Shown: piece after piece, positions 7,079 through 16,369 of the stretch
Position numbering within the stretch: position 1 is the stretch's first letter
Layout of the letters: each line of letters starts with the position of its first letter
Source of the DNA: DATLMR01 sp035634255
GTDB taxonomy: Bacteria > Acidobacteriota > Blastocatellia > UBA7656
Assembly (NCBI GenBank): GCA_035634255.1
Contig: DASQDI010000079.1
Location: 65,273-129,272, forward strand
Length of the DNA stretch: 64,000 bases
Reading direction: 5' to 3'
Notes under the pieces: generated by a model
Seen by the model: only the letters and a program-made list of their open reading frames with translations
What the model was told of the DNA's origin: nothing
The model's database searches: none
Made by a program: the position numbers and the translations under genes

Positions 7079-9580
7079 ATGAGCAAGCCACCCAGCCGCC
7101 GAAGGGAAAAGAATCAAGATAAGTTATCCGAGGTATCCGCCCTCATCGAGGCAGCGCGCAAGAGTCAAATAATGAGATTGGATTTATCTGGAATGGGCTT
7201 CACTGAAGTGCCGGAATCAATTGGCCAGTTAACTCAGCTTCAGGTTCTACACCTCTCCAATAATAAACTGACAAAGTTGCCCGACTCAATCGGACAGTTG
7301 ACGCGGCTTCAGAATCTATACCTCTCCGGCAATAGACTGACAGAAGTGCCGGAATCAATCGGCCAGTTGACGCGGCTTATAGCTTTGTCCCTATCCAACA
7401 ATCAACTGGCAAAGTTGCCTGAGTCAATCGGCCGATTAACCCAGCTTCGAATTCTGTACGCCGATCATAATCATCTAATAAATTTGCCGGAGTCTCTGAA
7501 AAGCCTTATATCCCTAAAAGCGCTCTTTCTACATGGGAATGACTCACTTAACCTTCCTGCGGAAGTCTTGGGGACAACATGGCAGGAGGCTGCTGCGCAG
7601 AAATTGCAGATGGCCAACGCTGCCGACATCATCGATTATTATTTTCGCATTCGCGGCGAGCCGCGTCCCTTGAACGAAGCCAAGCTCATTCTGGTCGGTC
7701 GCGGAGAGGTGGGCAAGACCACTATAGTCAATCGACTCGTGCATAAACGATTTAACAAGAATGAAAAGAAGACGGAAGGTATCAATATCACAGCATGGCC
7801 GCTCACGCTCAATGGAGATGAGAATGTGCGGCTCAACGTCTGGGACTTCGGCGGGCAGGAGATTATGCACGCCACCCACCAGTTCTTCCTCACTCAACGC
7901 AGCCTTTACCTGCTCGTTCTGAATGGCCGCATGGGTGGCGAAGAGGCTGAAGCCGAGTACTGGCTCAAGCTCATCGAGAGCTTCGGAGGCGATTCGCCCG
8001 TCATCGTCGTGATGAACAAGATCAAGGAACATCCGTTCGATGTGAATCGGCGTGCGCTGCAACAAAAGTATCCGGTGATCCGCGACTTCATCAAGACGGA
8101 TTGTGAAGACGAAACGGGCATTGAAGACCTTCGCAAAGTGATTGAGAGAGAGACCGACCGGCTTGAGCATCTGCGCGACTCTTTCCCGGCAAGCTGGTTT
8201 TCGATTAAGGATAAACTCGCTGGAATGGAGAAGAACTATCTGAACTTTGATGAGTACCGCGATGTTTGCGCGGGACTCGGTGAAACAGACTCGAAGGCTC
8301 AGGAGGCGCTCGCATTTTATCTGCACAGTCTCGGAATCGCTCTCAACTACAAAGACGATCCGCGATTGCAGGACACGCACGTCCTGAATCCGCGATGGGT
8401 CACGAACGGCATCTATAAGATTTTGAATTCAGACAAGCTTGAAGAACAGCACGGTCTGATTCGCTTGAGCGATCTGCCCGGAATCCTCGACACATCGGAA
8501 TACCCAATAAAAATGCACCTTTTTCTGCTCGACCTGATGAAAAAGTTCGAGCTGTGCTTCAGCTTTCCGGGTGACGAGAACTATTATCTGATTCCCGAAC
8601 TGCTCGACAAGCAGGAGCCTCTGGACACGGCAAACTTCAATCTCGCAGAGTGCTTAAACTTTCAGTATCACTACCCCGTGCTGCCGGAAGGCCTGCTGCC
8701 TCGCTTTATAGTCCGTACGCACGCGATGAGTGAGGGCTTACCGCGCTGGCGTACCGGAGTAATCCTCAGGTTTGAGAGCAATCAAGCTCTGGTGAAAGCA
8801 GATGCGCAGGATAAGAAAGTATTCATCTCCGTTTCAGGCCCGGCGGCGAGCCGCCGTCGGTTGCTTGCCATAATCCGGTCGGACTTCGAAAGAATCCACC
8901 ACGACATTCGCAATCTGAAGCCGGAGGAGATGGTCCCTCTTCCCGATTACCCGCAGGAGACGGTTACTTACCACGAACTGGCGGTGATGGAACAAGCCGG
9001 GGTGAATAAGTTCACCAAGGTTGTCGGCAATCGCGTGCTCCCTCTGGTCGTAGATGACTTGCTCAACGGGGTGGACCTCGAAGGTACTCGCCGGAAGCAG
9101 GCGAGGATGGATGAGAGAAGGGATGCGGTGCGGTTGTTCTACAGCTATTCGCACAAGGACGAGAGGCTGCGAAACAACCTTGAGACTCACCTGAAGCTGA
9201 TGCAGCGCCGGGGAGTGATCGACGTGTGGCACGACCGCAAGATCGAGGCGGGCGAGGACTGGAAGCAGAAGATCGATCAGAACCTTGAGCAAGCCGACAT
9301 CATCCTCCTGCTCGTGAGCGCGGACTTTATCAATTCGGATTACTGCTATGAGATAGAGATGAAGCGCGCTCTGGAGCGTCACGATAAGGGAGAAGCGAGA
9401 GTCGTCCCGGTCATAGTGCGCGATGTGAACTGGTCGGCCGCCCCGTTCGCGCGGCTGCAAGCCCTGCCTAAAGACGGTCTGCCCGTCAGCAAATGGCGCG
9501 ACAGGGATTCGGCGCTCCGCAATGTTTCCGAAGGCATTGAAATGGTAGTCAAAGAAATGAGAAAGACTACCCGAGCCTGA
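7079..9580 (+). CDS. ROCO protein: LRR - Roc GTPase - COR - TIR
   Basis: 833 residues from the ATG at 7079 (CGAGGAA eight bases upstream); an ATG at 7019 lacks a ribosome site. Residues about 28-165 hold leucine-rich repeats of the form LPESIGQLTQL. A Roc GTPase follows with P-loop GRGEVGKTT (about 207-215), switch WDFGGQE (255-261) and NKIK. A COR domain (about 370-590) leads into a C-terminal TIR domain (about 685-795) with FYSYSHKDE and YCYEIEMKRALERH, whose Glu could be catalytic for NAD cleavage. The first 500 bases are visibly less G+C-rich than neighbours, suggesting transfer. A sensor/effector role, possibly antiphage, is inferred. Confidence 0.9.
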   Translation: MSKPPSRRREKNQDKLSEVSALIEAARKSQIMRLDLSGMGFTEVPESIGQLTQLQVLHLSNNKLTKLPDSIGQLTRLQNLYLSGNRLTEVPESIGQLTRLIALSLSNNQLAKLPESIGRLTQLRILYADHNHLINLPESLKSLISLKALFLHGNDSLNLPAEVLGTTWQEAAAQKLQMANAADIIDYYFRIRGEPRPLNEAKLILVGRGEVGKTTIVNRLVHKRFNKNEKKTEGINITAWPLTLNGDENVRLNVWDFGGQEIMHATHQFFLTQRSLYLLVLNGRMGGEEAEAEYWLKLIESFGGDSPVIVVMNKIKEHPFDVNRRALQQKYPVIRDFIKTDCEDETGIEDLRKVIERETDRLEHLRDSFPASWFSIKDKLAGMEKNYLNFDEYRDVCAGLGETDSKAQEALAFYLHSLGIALNYKDDPRLQDTHVLNPRWVTNGIYKILNSDKLEEQHGLIRLSDLPGILDTSEYPIKMHLFLLDLMKKFELCFSFPGDENYYLIPELLDKQEPLDTANFNLAECLNFQYHYPVLPEGLLPRFIVRTHAMSEGLPRWRTGVILRFESNQALVKADAQDKKVFISVSGPAASRRRLLAIIRSDFERIHHDIRNLKPEEMVPLPDYPQETVTYHELAVMEQAGVNKFTKVVGNRVLPLVVDDLLNGVDLEGTRRKQARMDERRDAVRLFYSYSHKDERLRNNLETHLKLMQRRGVIDVWHDRKIEAGEDWKQKIDQNLEQADIILLLVSADFINSDYCYEIEMKRALERHDKGEARVVPVIVRDVNWSAAPFARLQALPKDGLPVSKWRDRDSALRNVSEGIEMVVKEMRKTTRA

Positions 9581-9597
9581 CCGCTTTCAAGCTCCGG

Positions 9598-10218
9598 TCA
9601 GAAGCGGTAGCCGACGCCCGCTGTGAACTGAAAGTTATGGCTGATGCCGTCGGCCCTCACCCCATCGCCGCGACGATTTAAGAGTCTGTCATCGTTGAAC
9701 CGAATCATGGTATCGCCCACGTCCGCTCTCACGATCACCCTGCGAGTCGGGTAAAATTCGAAGACCGCTCCGGCGTCCATCGAGAACCTGTTACCGCTTC
9801 GCGCGCCTCTTTCGCAGGCCAGAGGATCGGGGTCGAAGCCGCAGAAGCCTCGTAGCGTCCTCAGACCCGGAAAGCTGACGACTCCCGCGCGTAGCTTGGC
9901 GAACGCCCCCACCCATCGGTTGCGCTTACCCGCCTTCACTCCGATCACACCCTGAGCCCTGTCGTCGAGTAGATCGTTACCAAAGCTGTACTTCGGAAAA
10001 TAGTTCCCTTCGGCCTCTACCGAGAGGTAGTCATTGATGTTGAAGCCGAGCCGCGTTCCTATACCCACCTCCGTCTCATCGACGGCGCTGAAGTTGAGGG
10101 CCGTGTAATGAACGCTTATTTCCATGCGATTATCTCCCGGCTGCGCTCTCGACTCACCCGCCGCAACAGAGAGCACGAACGCCGCCGCGAGCACCCACGG
10201 GCGTAAATTCTTTAACAT
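9598..10218 (-). CDS. Outer-membrane beta-barrel protein, OmpA-like fold
   Basis: 206 residues from the ATG at 10218, preceded by AAGGAGGAAATT; upstream in-frame ATG at 10308 has no such site. A signal peptide (LAAAFVLSVAAGESRAQ) is followed by alternating hydrophobic strands (MEISVHYTALNF, FSMDAGAVFEFYPT) and a final FQFTAGVGYRF ending in aromatic Phe, the usual C-terminal signature for BAM-assisted insertion. Two cysteines (GFCGFDPDPLACE) may form a loop disulfide. It probably forms a small outer-membrane barrel; ligand unknown. Confidence 0.75.
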   Translation of the reverse strand: MLKNLRPWVLAAAFVLSVAAGESRAQPGDNRMEISVHYTALNFSAVDETEVGIGTRLGFNINDYLSVEAEGNYFPKYSFGNDLLDDRAQGVIGVKAGKRNRWVGAFAKLRAGVVSFPGLRTLRGFCGFDPDPLACERGARSGNRFSMDAGAVFEFYPTRRVIVRADVGDTMIRFNDDRLLNRRGDGVRADGISHNFQFTAGVGYRF

Positions 10219-10398
10219 AATTTCCTCCTTTCCTGGGGCATCGCCTGGCAATCCTGATGCCGGCAGGGAAGTTGAAGAAAAATCGAATTCATCGCGTAAT
10301 CGAGTCAAATCGGGTTGCTATCAATGGCCGACATATGAAAGAAATATGTTGCACCTCGGCGTACCCCTGCCGGGCCCCTAAAGAAAGAGAGTAGAACG

Positions 10399-10905
10399 AT
10401 GATCATTCGCTCCGAGAGAGAAGAGGATCACCCGCAGGTTCGCCGCGTGGTCGAGATGGCATTCGGCCAGCCTCAGGAGGCCGACCTTGTCGAAACCCTG
10501 CGCCGGGACGCACGACCTTACATCTCGCTCGTCGCCGTCGTGGGCACAGAGATTGCCGGACATATCTTTTTCAGCCCGGTGACTATCCATTCCGAAGATT
10601 CAGTATTCGAGGCCGTGGGGCTCGCGCCTCTGTCGGTGCTGCCGGAGTATCAGAATAAGGGGATCGGCTCCGCCCTGACGCGCGCGGGGTTGGAAGAGTG
10701 CAGTCGCGCGGGCCGGGAGGTCGTGGTGGTGCTGGGGCACCCGAACTACTACCCTCGGTTCGGCTTCCGCCCCGCCAGCCTGAAGGGGATCACCTGCGAG
10801 TATGATGTCCCCGACGATCACTTCATGGTCGCGGAGCTGAGCGAGGGCGCTCTGGCAGGGCACCGCGGGCTGGCCAAATATCACCTGGCTTTCGCGGGCT
10901 TTTAG
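10399..10905 (+). CDS. GNAT family N-acetyltransferase, YhbS-like
   Basis: 168 residues. Acetyl-CoA binding motif A is visible as LSVLPEYQNKGIGSALTRAGLE (about 77-98; Q/R-x-x-G-x-G/A). The following VVVLGHPNYYPRFGFRPAS segment is typical of the YhbS-type GNAT branch. The acceptor substrate is unknown. A purine-rich AAGAAAGAGAGTAGAACG precedes the ATG. It is followed after 25 bases by a DinB-fold gene and then a VOC gene, a likely three-gene transcript of small stand-alone enzymes. Confidence 0.85.
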   Translation: MIIRSEREEDHPQVRRVVEMAFGQPQEADLVETLRRDARPYISLVAVVGTEIAGHIFFSPVTIHSEDSVFEAVGLAPLSVLPEYQNKGIGSALTRAGLEECSRAGREVVVVLGHPNYYPRFGFRPASLKGITCEYDVPDDHFMVAELSEGALAGHRGLAKYHLAFAGF

Positions 10906-10930
10906 AACAATTTTCACTACTGGAAGGGCT

Positions 10931-11416
10931 ATGAAAAATTCGGAGATCGGAATAATACTCGCCCTGATCGATCAGGCATTCGATCACAGGGCATGGCACG
11001 GCACAAACCTGAAGGGCTCGATCCGCGGGATGAGCGCGACCGAGGCCGCGTGGCGGCCCGCGCCCGGCAGGCGCAGCATATGGGAGATCGTCGTTCACGC
11101 GGCCTACTGGAAGTACATCGCCCGGAGGCGTCTGCTCGGAGAGGCCAAAGGCTCATTCCCGCTCAAGGGCTCGAACTGGTTCGCGCGCCCGTCCGACCCC
11201 GCGTCCCCCGAGGTCGAGTGGAAGATGGACCTCGCGCTTCTGAACGAGACGCACAAAAGCCTGCGCGAGGCCGTGGCGAGCCTGACCCCCGCGGACCTCG
11301 GCGTCACGCCCTCGGGGAGCAAGGTCAGCAACCTCGCCCTGCTGACCGGCATCGCCTCCCACGACCTTTATCACGCAGGACAGATTCAATTGCTCAAGCG
11401 CCTGCAATCGAGCTGA
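10931..11416 (+). CDS. DinB-fold metal-binding protein
   Basis: 161 residues, all predicted helical. Three histidines in the DinB arrangement are visible: His56 in WEIVVHAAYW, and His144 and His148 in ASHDLYHAGQ, which together bind a divalent metal in this four-helix family. DinB/YfiT proteins include thiol-dependent transferases, but this branch has no assigned substrate. AAGGGCT precedes the ATG. The gene sits between the GNAT and VOC genes with short gaps. Confidence 0.85.
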   Translation: MKNSEIGIILALIDQAFDHRAWHGTNLKGSIRGMSATEAAWRPAPGRRSIWEIVVHAAYWKYIARRRLLGEAKGSFPLKGSNWFARPSDPASPEVEWKMDLALLNETHKSLREAVASLTPADLGVTPSGSKVSNLALLTGIASHDLYHAGQIQLLKRLQSS

Positions 11417-11429
11417 GGTTAGACGAGAG

Positions 11430-12266
11430 ATGATCACGCTCAGAGTCGATCACGTAACAATCGCGGGCCACGACCTTGCCGCGCTTGAGAGCGCATTCGC
11501 CCGCCTCAGGCTCGGCACCGTTTACGGGGGCATGCACTCTAACGGCGTCACCCATATGTCGGTCCTCGGCTTCGACGACGGCTCGTACATGGAGTTGATC
11601 TCGACGAAGGATAAGGACAAAAGATCCCCCCTGTGGGGCGACTACATCTCCGGCGATGCGGGCATATGCGCGTGGGCCGTCGAAGCGGACGATGTCTCGG
11701 GGGAAGTGTCGAGACTTTCCGCGAAGGGCCTGACGGTGAACGGGCCAGTCTATATGAGCAGGCAGAGGCCGGACGGTAAGACCGCCGAGTGGGACCTCGC
11801 CTTCGTCGGCGCGCACGAGCCCGGCGCGAAATTCCCCTTCATAATCAAAGACAGGACTCCGCGCGGGCTGCGAGTCGAGCCCACCGAAAGCGTGAGCGGG
11901 ACCGAACTGACCGGCATCGGCAAAATCATACTGGGAGTCGCGGACATGAGCTCGTCCGCGGAGTCGTTCCGCCATGCTTACGATCTTTATGAGCCGAGTA
12001 TTACGGACGACGAGGAGTTCGGGGCGAGGCTGGCTGACTTTGAAGGCTCGCCCGTGATGCTGGCCGCCCCCCTCGGGGATGAAGGCTGGCTGTTAGATCG
12101 ATTAAACCGGTTCGGAGAACTGCCCTGCGGCATGCTGATACGGACCGTCGATATGGAGAAGACGATTCGAAGATTCAACGTCGCGCGCGAGCCCGATCGT
12201 CAGGGCAGAATAGCCTGGCTGAGCGCGGACGCTTTCAACGGAACTAGAATCGGCTTTACGCCCTGA
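11430..12266 (+). CDS. VOC superfamily protein, glyoxalase-like two-domain type
   Basis: 278 residues. The N-terminal half begins LRVDHVTIAGHDLAALESAF with a metal-ligand-like His, and contains MSVLGFDDGSYMELIS with the Glu of the second strand. The second half (about 150-278) repeats the pattern with KIILGVADMSSSAESFRHAY but has lost the canonical His, as in the glyoxalase-like group PF13468. Its enzymatic role is not predictable. GAGG lies 12 bases before the ATG. A short inverted repeat follows its stop, at the junction with the convergent phosphatase. Confidence 0.75.
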   Translation: MITLRVDHVTIAGHDLAALESAFARLRLGTVYGGMHSNGVTHMSVLGFDDGSYMELISTKDKDKRSPLWGDYISGDAGICAWAVEADDVSGEVSRLSAKGLTVNGPVYMSRQRPDGKTAEWDLAFVGAHEPGAKFPFIIKDRTPRGLRVEPTESVSGTELTGIGKIILGVADMSSSAESFRHAYDLYEPSITDDEEFGARLADFEGSPVMLAAPLGDEGWLLDRLNRFGELPCGMLIRTVDMEKTIRRFNVAREPDRQGRIAWLSADAFNGTRIGFTP

Positions 12267-12280
12267 CGCGCCGGGTCGCG

Positions 12281-13213
12281 TCAATTCGCGGTCGCCGCCT
12301 CTTCCTTTCGCTGCCTCTCCAAAACCCCCGAGTCTATAGTCTTGCCCGTGCGCGAAATTACCTGGAAGTGCATCTTGTCGTCAACGACCTCGACCAGCAT
12401 GAAATGCAGGTCATCATCATACGCCTTCGCCGTCAGGGTGGACGCCTTGACGTCGCCCGGCCTCAGCTTGCCGCCCGCGCCGGAGATGAAGTAATAGATT
12501 CCCTTTTGAGGCTTTATCCTCTCATAAAAGTGCTCGTGGCCGGCGAAGACCACGTTCACTCCGTGCTTCAAGAAGATCGGCTCTACGACCTCCCGCAATT
12601 CCTCGTTGGACCCGTGTTTTTTGCCCGACGAGTAAGGAGGGTGATGGAAGAAAGCTATCTTCCACTCGGAGTCGTCCTTCGACATCTCGCCTTCCAGCCA
12701 CTCGATCTGCTTCTTATCCATGTAGTTGCTGTTCAGGCAATAGAACGCCACGTTGCCCTTTTTGAAGCGGTGGTATTCGTTGCCGTTCATGTTGAAGTGT
12801 TCGTAGAACCGCTGGTTGGATTCGTCGTGGTTCCCGAGCGCGGCGTAGAACTTCACTTTGGCGTCGAGCAGGGGCTTGTAAACGCCCTCGAATTTTCTCT
12901 TGTAGTCGGCCGCGTCCTCGCTCCCGTAGAGGTTGTCGCCCAGCATGAGAACGAACTCGAAGGGGAAGACCTCTCTGTAGCGGACCACCATGTCGGCCAC
13001 CTGTTGCTGCTCTTTCGCCCCGGAGCCCGTATCGCCGATTATCATGAACCGGACAGAGCCCTCCTTCACGGGCAGGGTGACGCTTACGGGCTGGGCGGCC
13101 TGCGGGCTCCCTTTGGCAGCGCCGGAAGACTCGCTCTGACTATGACCGGTACCCGCGAAGCCGCCCAGGAGCAGCAACGCGACTGAGAAAACTGTAACGA
13201 CAGGCCGTTTCAT
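12281..13213 (-). CDS. Secreted metallophosphoesterase, purple acid phosphatase-like
   Basis: 310 residues with a signal peptide (VVTVFSVALLLLGGFAGTGHSQ). The calcineurin-like metal motifs are complete and in order: GDTGSG, GDNLYG, GNHDES, a HHPPYSS segment and GHEHFYER. These bind a dinuclear metal centre, and the arrangement matches bacterial purple-acid-phosphatase-like esterases acting in the periplasm. The substrate is probably a phosphomonoester. AGGAGG lies six bases before the ATG. Confidence 0.9.
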   Translation of the reverse strand: MKRPVVTVFSVALLLLGGFAGTGHSQSESSGAAKGSPQAAQPVSVTLPVKEGSVRFMIIGDTGSGAKEQQQVADMVVRYREVFPFEFVLMLGDNLYGSEDAADYKRKFEGVYKPLLDAKVKFYAALGNHDESNQRFYEHFNMNGNEYHRFKKGNVAFYCLNSNYMDKKQIEWLEGEMSKDDSEWKIAFFHHPPYSSGKKHGSNEELREVVEPIFLKHGVNVVFAGHEHFYERIKPQKGIYYFISGAGGKLRPGDVKASTLTAKAYDDDLHFMLVEVVDDKMHFQVISRTGKTIDSGVLERQRKEEAATAN

Positions 13214-13236
13214 ATGCGTCCTCCTTTGCGCCCCGT

Positions 13237-13857
13237 CTAAGGCAGCGCGTTAGGCATGTAATCGACGATCAGGCCATTCTCTCTGTCAACGAGTAACATG
13301 TTCGTGCCGACGAACCGGTACCTTAGCTGCTTCGGCAGTTGCGGAAGTATCAGCAAAAGTGTCGGAGGCATCTCGACCAGCTCTTTCGACTCCGGGTAAG
13401 GGTGGTTCACCCGCACGGGAATGCCCTTCGTCTCGGCTTCCGTGACCGTCTCCCGCAGATCCATCAACTCTTTGTCTCTGAAACGTTCCTTAATGATGGC
13501 CCGTATGTGATTGGCGATGTCGGGCGTAAACATAGTTCCGGGCTTGGCCCCGGTCCTCGATGCCCTGACCACATTCTGAAAAGATTTCTTGTGCGCTTCG
13601 ATCTCTTCGGGCTTGGCGTCTTTGGACAGCTTCGGCAGCTTCTCTTCGAGCCCCTCACGCATCTTCACGTACGCCTTCACGCGGTCTTCGAACGCCTTGA
13701 CGGTCTGGTGGCGGTCGTTCGCCCCGGTAGCTTGAGGGTACTGTCTCCGCCCCGCGAGAGTAAGATCGGCCGTCAGCATCACGGGCAGGGTCGCTAAACA
13801 GACCGTTAACGCAAGGCCCGCAATGAAAGTGAAGTCTTTGCTTATCTTCTGTTTCAT
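13237..13857 (-). CDS. Exported protein of unknown function
   Basis: About 206 residues from the ATG at 13857 (MKQKISKDF); ATGs at 13863 and 13875 are alternatives and none has a good ribosome site. A hydrophobic signal or anchor (FIAGLALTVCLATLPVML) is followed by a charged helical region (about 55-100) and a C-terminal segment with LLLILPQLPKQLRYRFVGTN and LLVDRENGLIVDYM that resembles a periplasmic beta domain. I know it only as a conserved hypothetical. It is 23 bases downstream of nothing coding on its strand and precedes the phosphatase start region by 23 bases on the other side. Confidence 0.6.
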   Translation of the reverse strand: MKQKISKDFTFIAGLALTVCLATLPVMLTADLTLAGRRQYPQATGANDRHQTVKAFEDRVKAYVKMREGLEEKLPKLSKDAKPEEIEAHKKSFQNVVRASRTGAKPGTMFTPDIANHIRAIIKERFRDKELMDLRETVTEAETKGIPVRVNHPYPESKELVEMPPTLLLILPQLPKQLRYRFVGTNMLLVDRENGLIVDYMPNALP

Positions 13858-14135
13858 CAGCATACAGAGGTGCAAGCGCGGTGCCAGAATAAGCCCGACG
13901 GAGAGCCCGCGCGCCGGGCGGCTTAAATGTTGGAATAGCTGTGTTACTGGTATAATTGCGCCCGCATGGACTTCGGCCGGAATATTAGCGGGCGACTACT
14001 TGTCGTACAGGCGGTACAGTATTGAAGGCCCGCGTTCTTATTATTCTGAAGAGAGTTTCGGGATGAGTTTCGGCGGTGTTAGTATCACCTGCGCGCGGTC
14101 TGTGAGGCGCGGGGATTATTTCGACGGAGTGATTC

Positions 14136-14417
14136 ATGGAATGTCGTGCGGGATGCGGAGCGTGCTGCATAGCTCCGTCCATCTCTTCTCCCATACCGGG
14201 AATGCCGGGCGGCAAGCCCGCTGGCGTGCGGTGCATTCAGCTCACGGACGATAACCGTTGCCGCCTGTTCGGAAGGCCCGAGCGCCCCGCCGTCTGCGCG
14301 AGCCTGAGGCCGTCGGAAGAGATGTGCCGCGACACCCGCGACGAGGCGCTTGAGTGGCTCGTGAACCTCGAAGGCCTCACGAAGATCGCGTCATCTAAGC
14401 GGGAACAGTGTCAATGA
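14136..14417 (+). CDS. YkgJ family cysteine-cluster protein (small)
   Basis: 93 residues with eight cysteines. The N-terminal MECRAGCGACC gives the conserved CxxxCxxCC cluster, followed by Cys33, Cys42, Cys54 and Cys64, a set that binds zinc or an iron-sulfur cluster in UPF0153/YkgJ proteins. The segment PSISSPIPGMPGGKPAGVRC is characteristic of this subgroup. Biochemical role unknown. It lies 50 bases before a sugar isomerase gene, and a second, much larger YkgJ protein follows that gene. Confidence 0.85.
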   Translation: MECRAGCGACCIAPSISSPIPGMPGGKPAGVRCIQLTDDNRCRLFGRPERPAVCASLRPSEEMCRDTRDEALEWLVNLEGLTKIASSKREQCQ

Positions 14418-14467
14418 GAAGCCCGGAGCGGGCTGGCCGTTCGTATCGATTTCAACCGGAGGTGTAA

Positions 14468-15322
14468 ATGGTGATTACTCGCAGAAGTTTCATGAAAGAG
14501 GCTGCCGGAGCCGTTTTCGGGGGAGTGGCTCTTGCCGGGACCGGCCTGCTCGCGGCCCCGCGCTTCAAAGAGATCAGTAAGATCGGGTTGCAGTTGTACA
14601 CCATGAGAAGAGAGATGGAGAAGGACTTCGCGGGCACCCTCGACAAGGTCGCCGCCATCGGCTACAGGGAGGTCGAATTCGCGGGGTACTTCGGCCGGAC
14701 GCCGGAACAGGTCAAACAGGCTTTGAGCCATAGCGGGTTGACCGCCCCGGCCGCGCACGTACCTCTTCAGTCGATACGCAACGATTGGACGAGGACCCTC
14801 GAAGCGGCAAACTCGATGGGCCACCGCTACCTGATTCTCGCCTACCTCCTGCCGAACGAGCGGAAGACTCTGGACGACTACAAGAGGCTTGCTGAGCTCC
14901 TCTCCAAAGCCGGGCGTGAGGCCAAAGGGGCCTCGATCCAGCTCGCTTATCACAACCACGATTTCGAGTTCGAGCGGCTGGACGGGCAGGTGCCCTACGA
15001 CGTGTTGTTGAAGGAGACCGACCCGTCTCTGGTGAAGATGGAGCTGGACCTGTACTGGATAGCGAAAGCCGGGCAGGAGCCCTCGAAGTACTTCGCGATG
15101 TACCCCAAACGCTTCGAGCTTTTTCACGTCAAGGACATGGACAACACCGCGAAGAAGCACTTCACGGAAGTGGGCCGGGGCGTGATCGATTTCAAGAGGA
15201 TCTTCGGGCAGTCGGAACGGGCGGGCGTCCGGCACTATTTCGTCGAGCAGGATGAGACCCCCGGCTCGCCGTTCGACAGCATCAAGGTCAGCTACGATTA
15301 CCTGAAGCGGATTAAGTTCTGA
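14468..15322 (+). CDS. Twin-arginine-exported sugar phosphate isomerase/epimerase-like TIM barrel
   Basis: 284 residues; GGAGGTGTAA directly precedes the ATG. The N-terminus TRRSFMKEAAGAVFGGVALA is a Tat signal, so the folded protein is exported. The rest is a xylose-isomerase-like TIM barrel (AP_endonuc_2 superfamily), with IGLQLYTMRREM, IGYREVEFAGYFG, LAYHNHDFEFERL (metal His/Glu) and ELFHVKDMD. These match periplasmic sugar isomerase/epimerases common in Acidobacteriota, which probably act on carbohydrate fragments. The exact sugar is unknown. The next gene follows after 5 bases. Confidence 0.85.
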   Translation: MVITRRSFMKEAAGAVFGGVALAGTGLLAAPRFKEISKIGLQLYTMRREMEKDFAGTLDKVAAIGYREVEFAGYFGRTPEQVKQALSHSGLTAPAAHVPLQSIRNDWTRTLEAANSMGHRYLILAYLLPNERKTLDDYKRLAELLSKAGREAKGASIQLAYHNHDFEFERLDGQVPYDVLLKETDPSLVKMELDLYWIAKAGQEPSKYFAMYPKRFELFHVKDMDNTAKKHFTEVGRGVIDFKRIFGQSERAGVRHYFVEQDETPGSPFDSIKVSYDYLKRIKF

Positions 15323-15327
15323 AGGCT

Positions 15328-16326
15328 ATGACGCAGGGCGCTTCGCTCGAACTGGTGAATCTCACGAGCAGGAGGGGGATGAGCGAGTCGTCCTTCGAGC
15401 GCGTGATGGAGTTGCTCGCCGAGAGGCGCGAGGCGGCGGGCGACGACCTGCTCGGGGCCTACGCGGAGACGGTAGATGAAAGCCTCTTCGCCGGGGACGA
15501 CCCGCCGCCGCCCGACTGCCGCGAATGCGGGGCGTGCTGCTCTTACTTTCATCGCATACCCGTCCAGTTAACCGACCCGACCCCTCGTCTGTTTGCGTGG
15601 ACGGTCTGGGAGGCCGGGGCGGCCTCCGGCCCGAAGCTCCTCTGGCTGCGCCGCGAGCCGGAAGCGGGTTACTGCGTGGCCCTGAGCGGAAGAGTCGGCG
15701 AAAGCGCCCTGTGCGCCATCTATGAACTGCGCCCGAGTTCGTGCAGAGAGTTCGACGCGGGGAGCGACCGCTGTCACGCCGTGAGGCGGTTGTATGGCCT
15801 TGAGCCTCGGCTTTCGGAATCAGAGACGAGGCGGCGCGCTCTGGCTCTGAGCCTGCGCGGGCACGGCGGCCGCGAGGAAGATGGTTTCGAAGAGAGCCCC
15901 GAAGAGAACAGGCCCGAAATCTCGGATGAAGCGGGGAGGCTCAAACTTCTTGAAGAGCTGATGAGGTTCAGCGGAGAGAAGATCGACCGCATAGTGGCCG
16001 AGTCCGAGCGGCTGCTCGAATTCTTCGAAGGGCGCGGCATAACCGAGGGGGCTGACAGGTGCAGGCGCGTCCTGAAGGCAATCGAAGAAGATACTAAAGC
16101 GATGGCGGAGGAGCAGGCGCGCATCTCCATCCCCAACGACCTTGAGCCGCTTGAGCCGCGACAACTGGAAGAACTGTCGCGCGACATCCTGAGGGCGGGC
16201 CTCGCCTCGCACGGGGCGCTTGAGCGCGCGTCGAGATGGCTGATAGAACTGGGGAGGTTCGCTTTCGAAGCTTCGGGCATGCGAGACCGCGCGGGCGGGA
16301 TGCCCGCCGGGCCGCCTTCTGCCTGA
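15328..16326 (+). CDS. YkgJ family cysteine-cluster protein (large)
   Basis: 332 residues. The cysteine-cluster domain (about 60-160) starts CRECGACCSYFHRIPV and continues with Cys near GYCVAL, ALCAIYEL, SSCREFD and DRCHAV, matching UPF0153/YkgJ metal-binding proteins. The C-terminal half (about 170-332) is long, charged and helical, with KLLEELMRFSGEKIDRI likely forming a coiled coil; this extension is not part of the family core. Its start follows the Tat sugar isomerase by 5 bases, so they are co-transcribed. Function unknown. Confidence 0.75.
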   Translation: MTQGASLELVNLTSRRGMSESSFERVMELLAERREAAGDDLLGAYAETVDESLFAGDDPPPPDCRECGACCSYFHRIPVQLTDPTPRLFAWTVWEAGAASGPKLLWLRREPEAGYCVALSGRVGESALCAIYELRPSSCREFDAGSDRCHAVRRLYGLEPRLSESETRRRALALSLRGHGGREEDGFEESPEENRPEISDEAGRLKLLEELMRFSGEKIDRIVAESERLLEFFEGRGITEGADRCRRVLKAIEEDTKAMAEEQARISIPNDLEPLEPRQLEELSRDILRAGLASHGALERASRWLIELGRFAFEASGMRDRAGGMPAGPPSA

Positions 16327-16369
16327 CAAGTGACTGTACCAAACAGTGGCGGGTAATGAGGAGGGCCGG

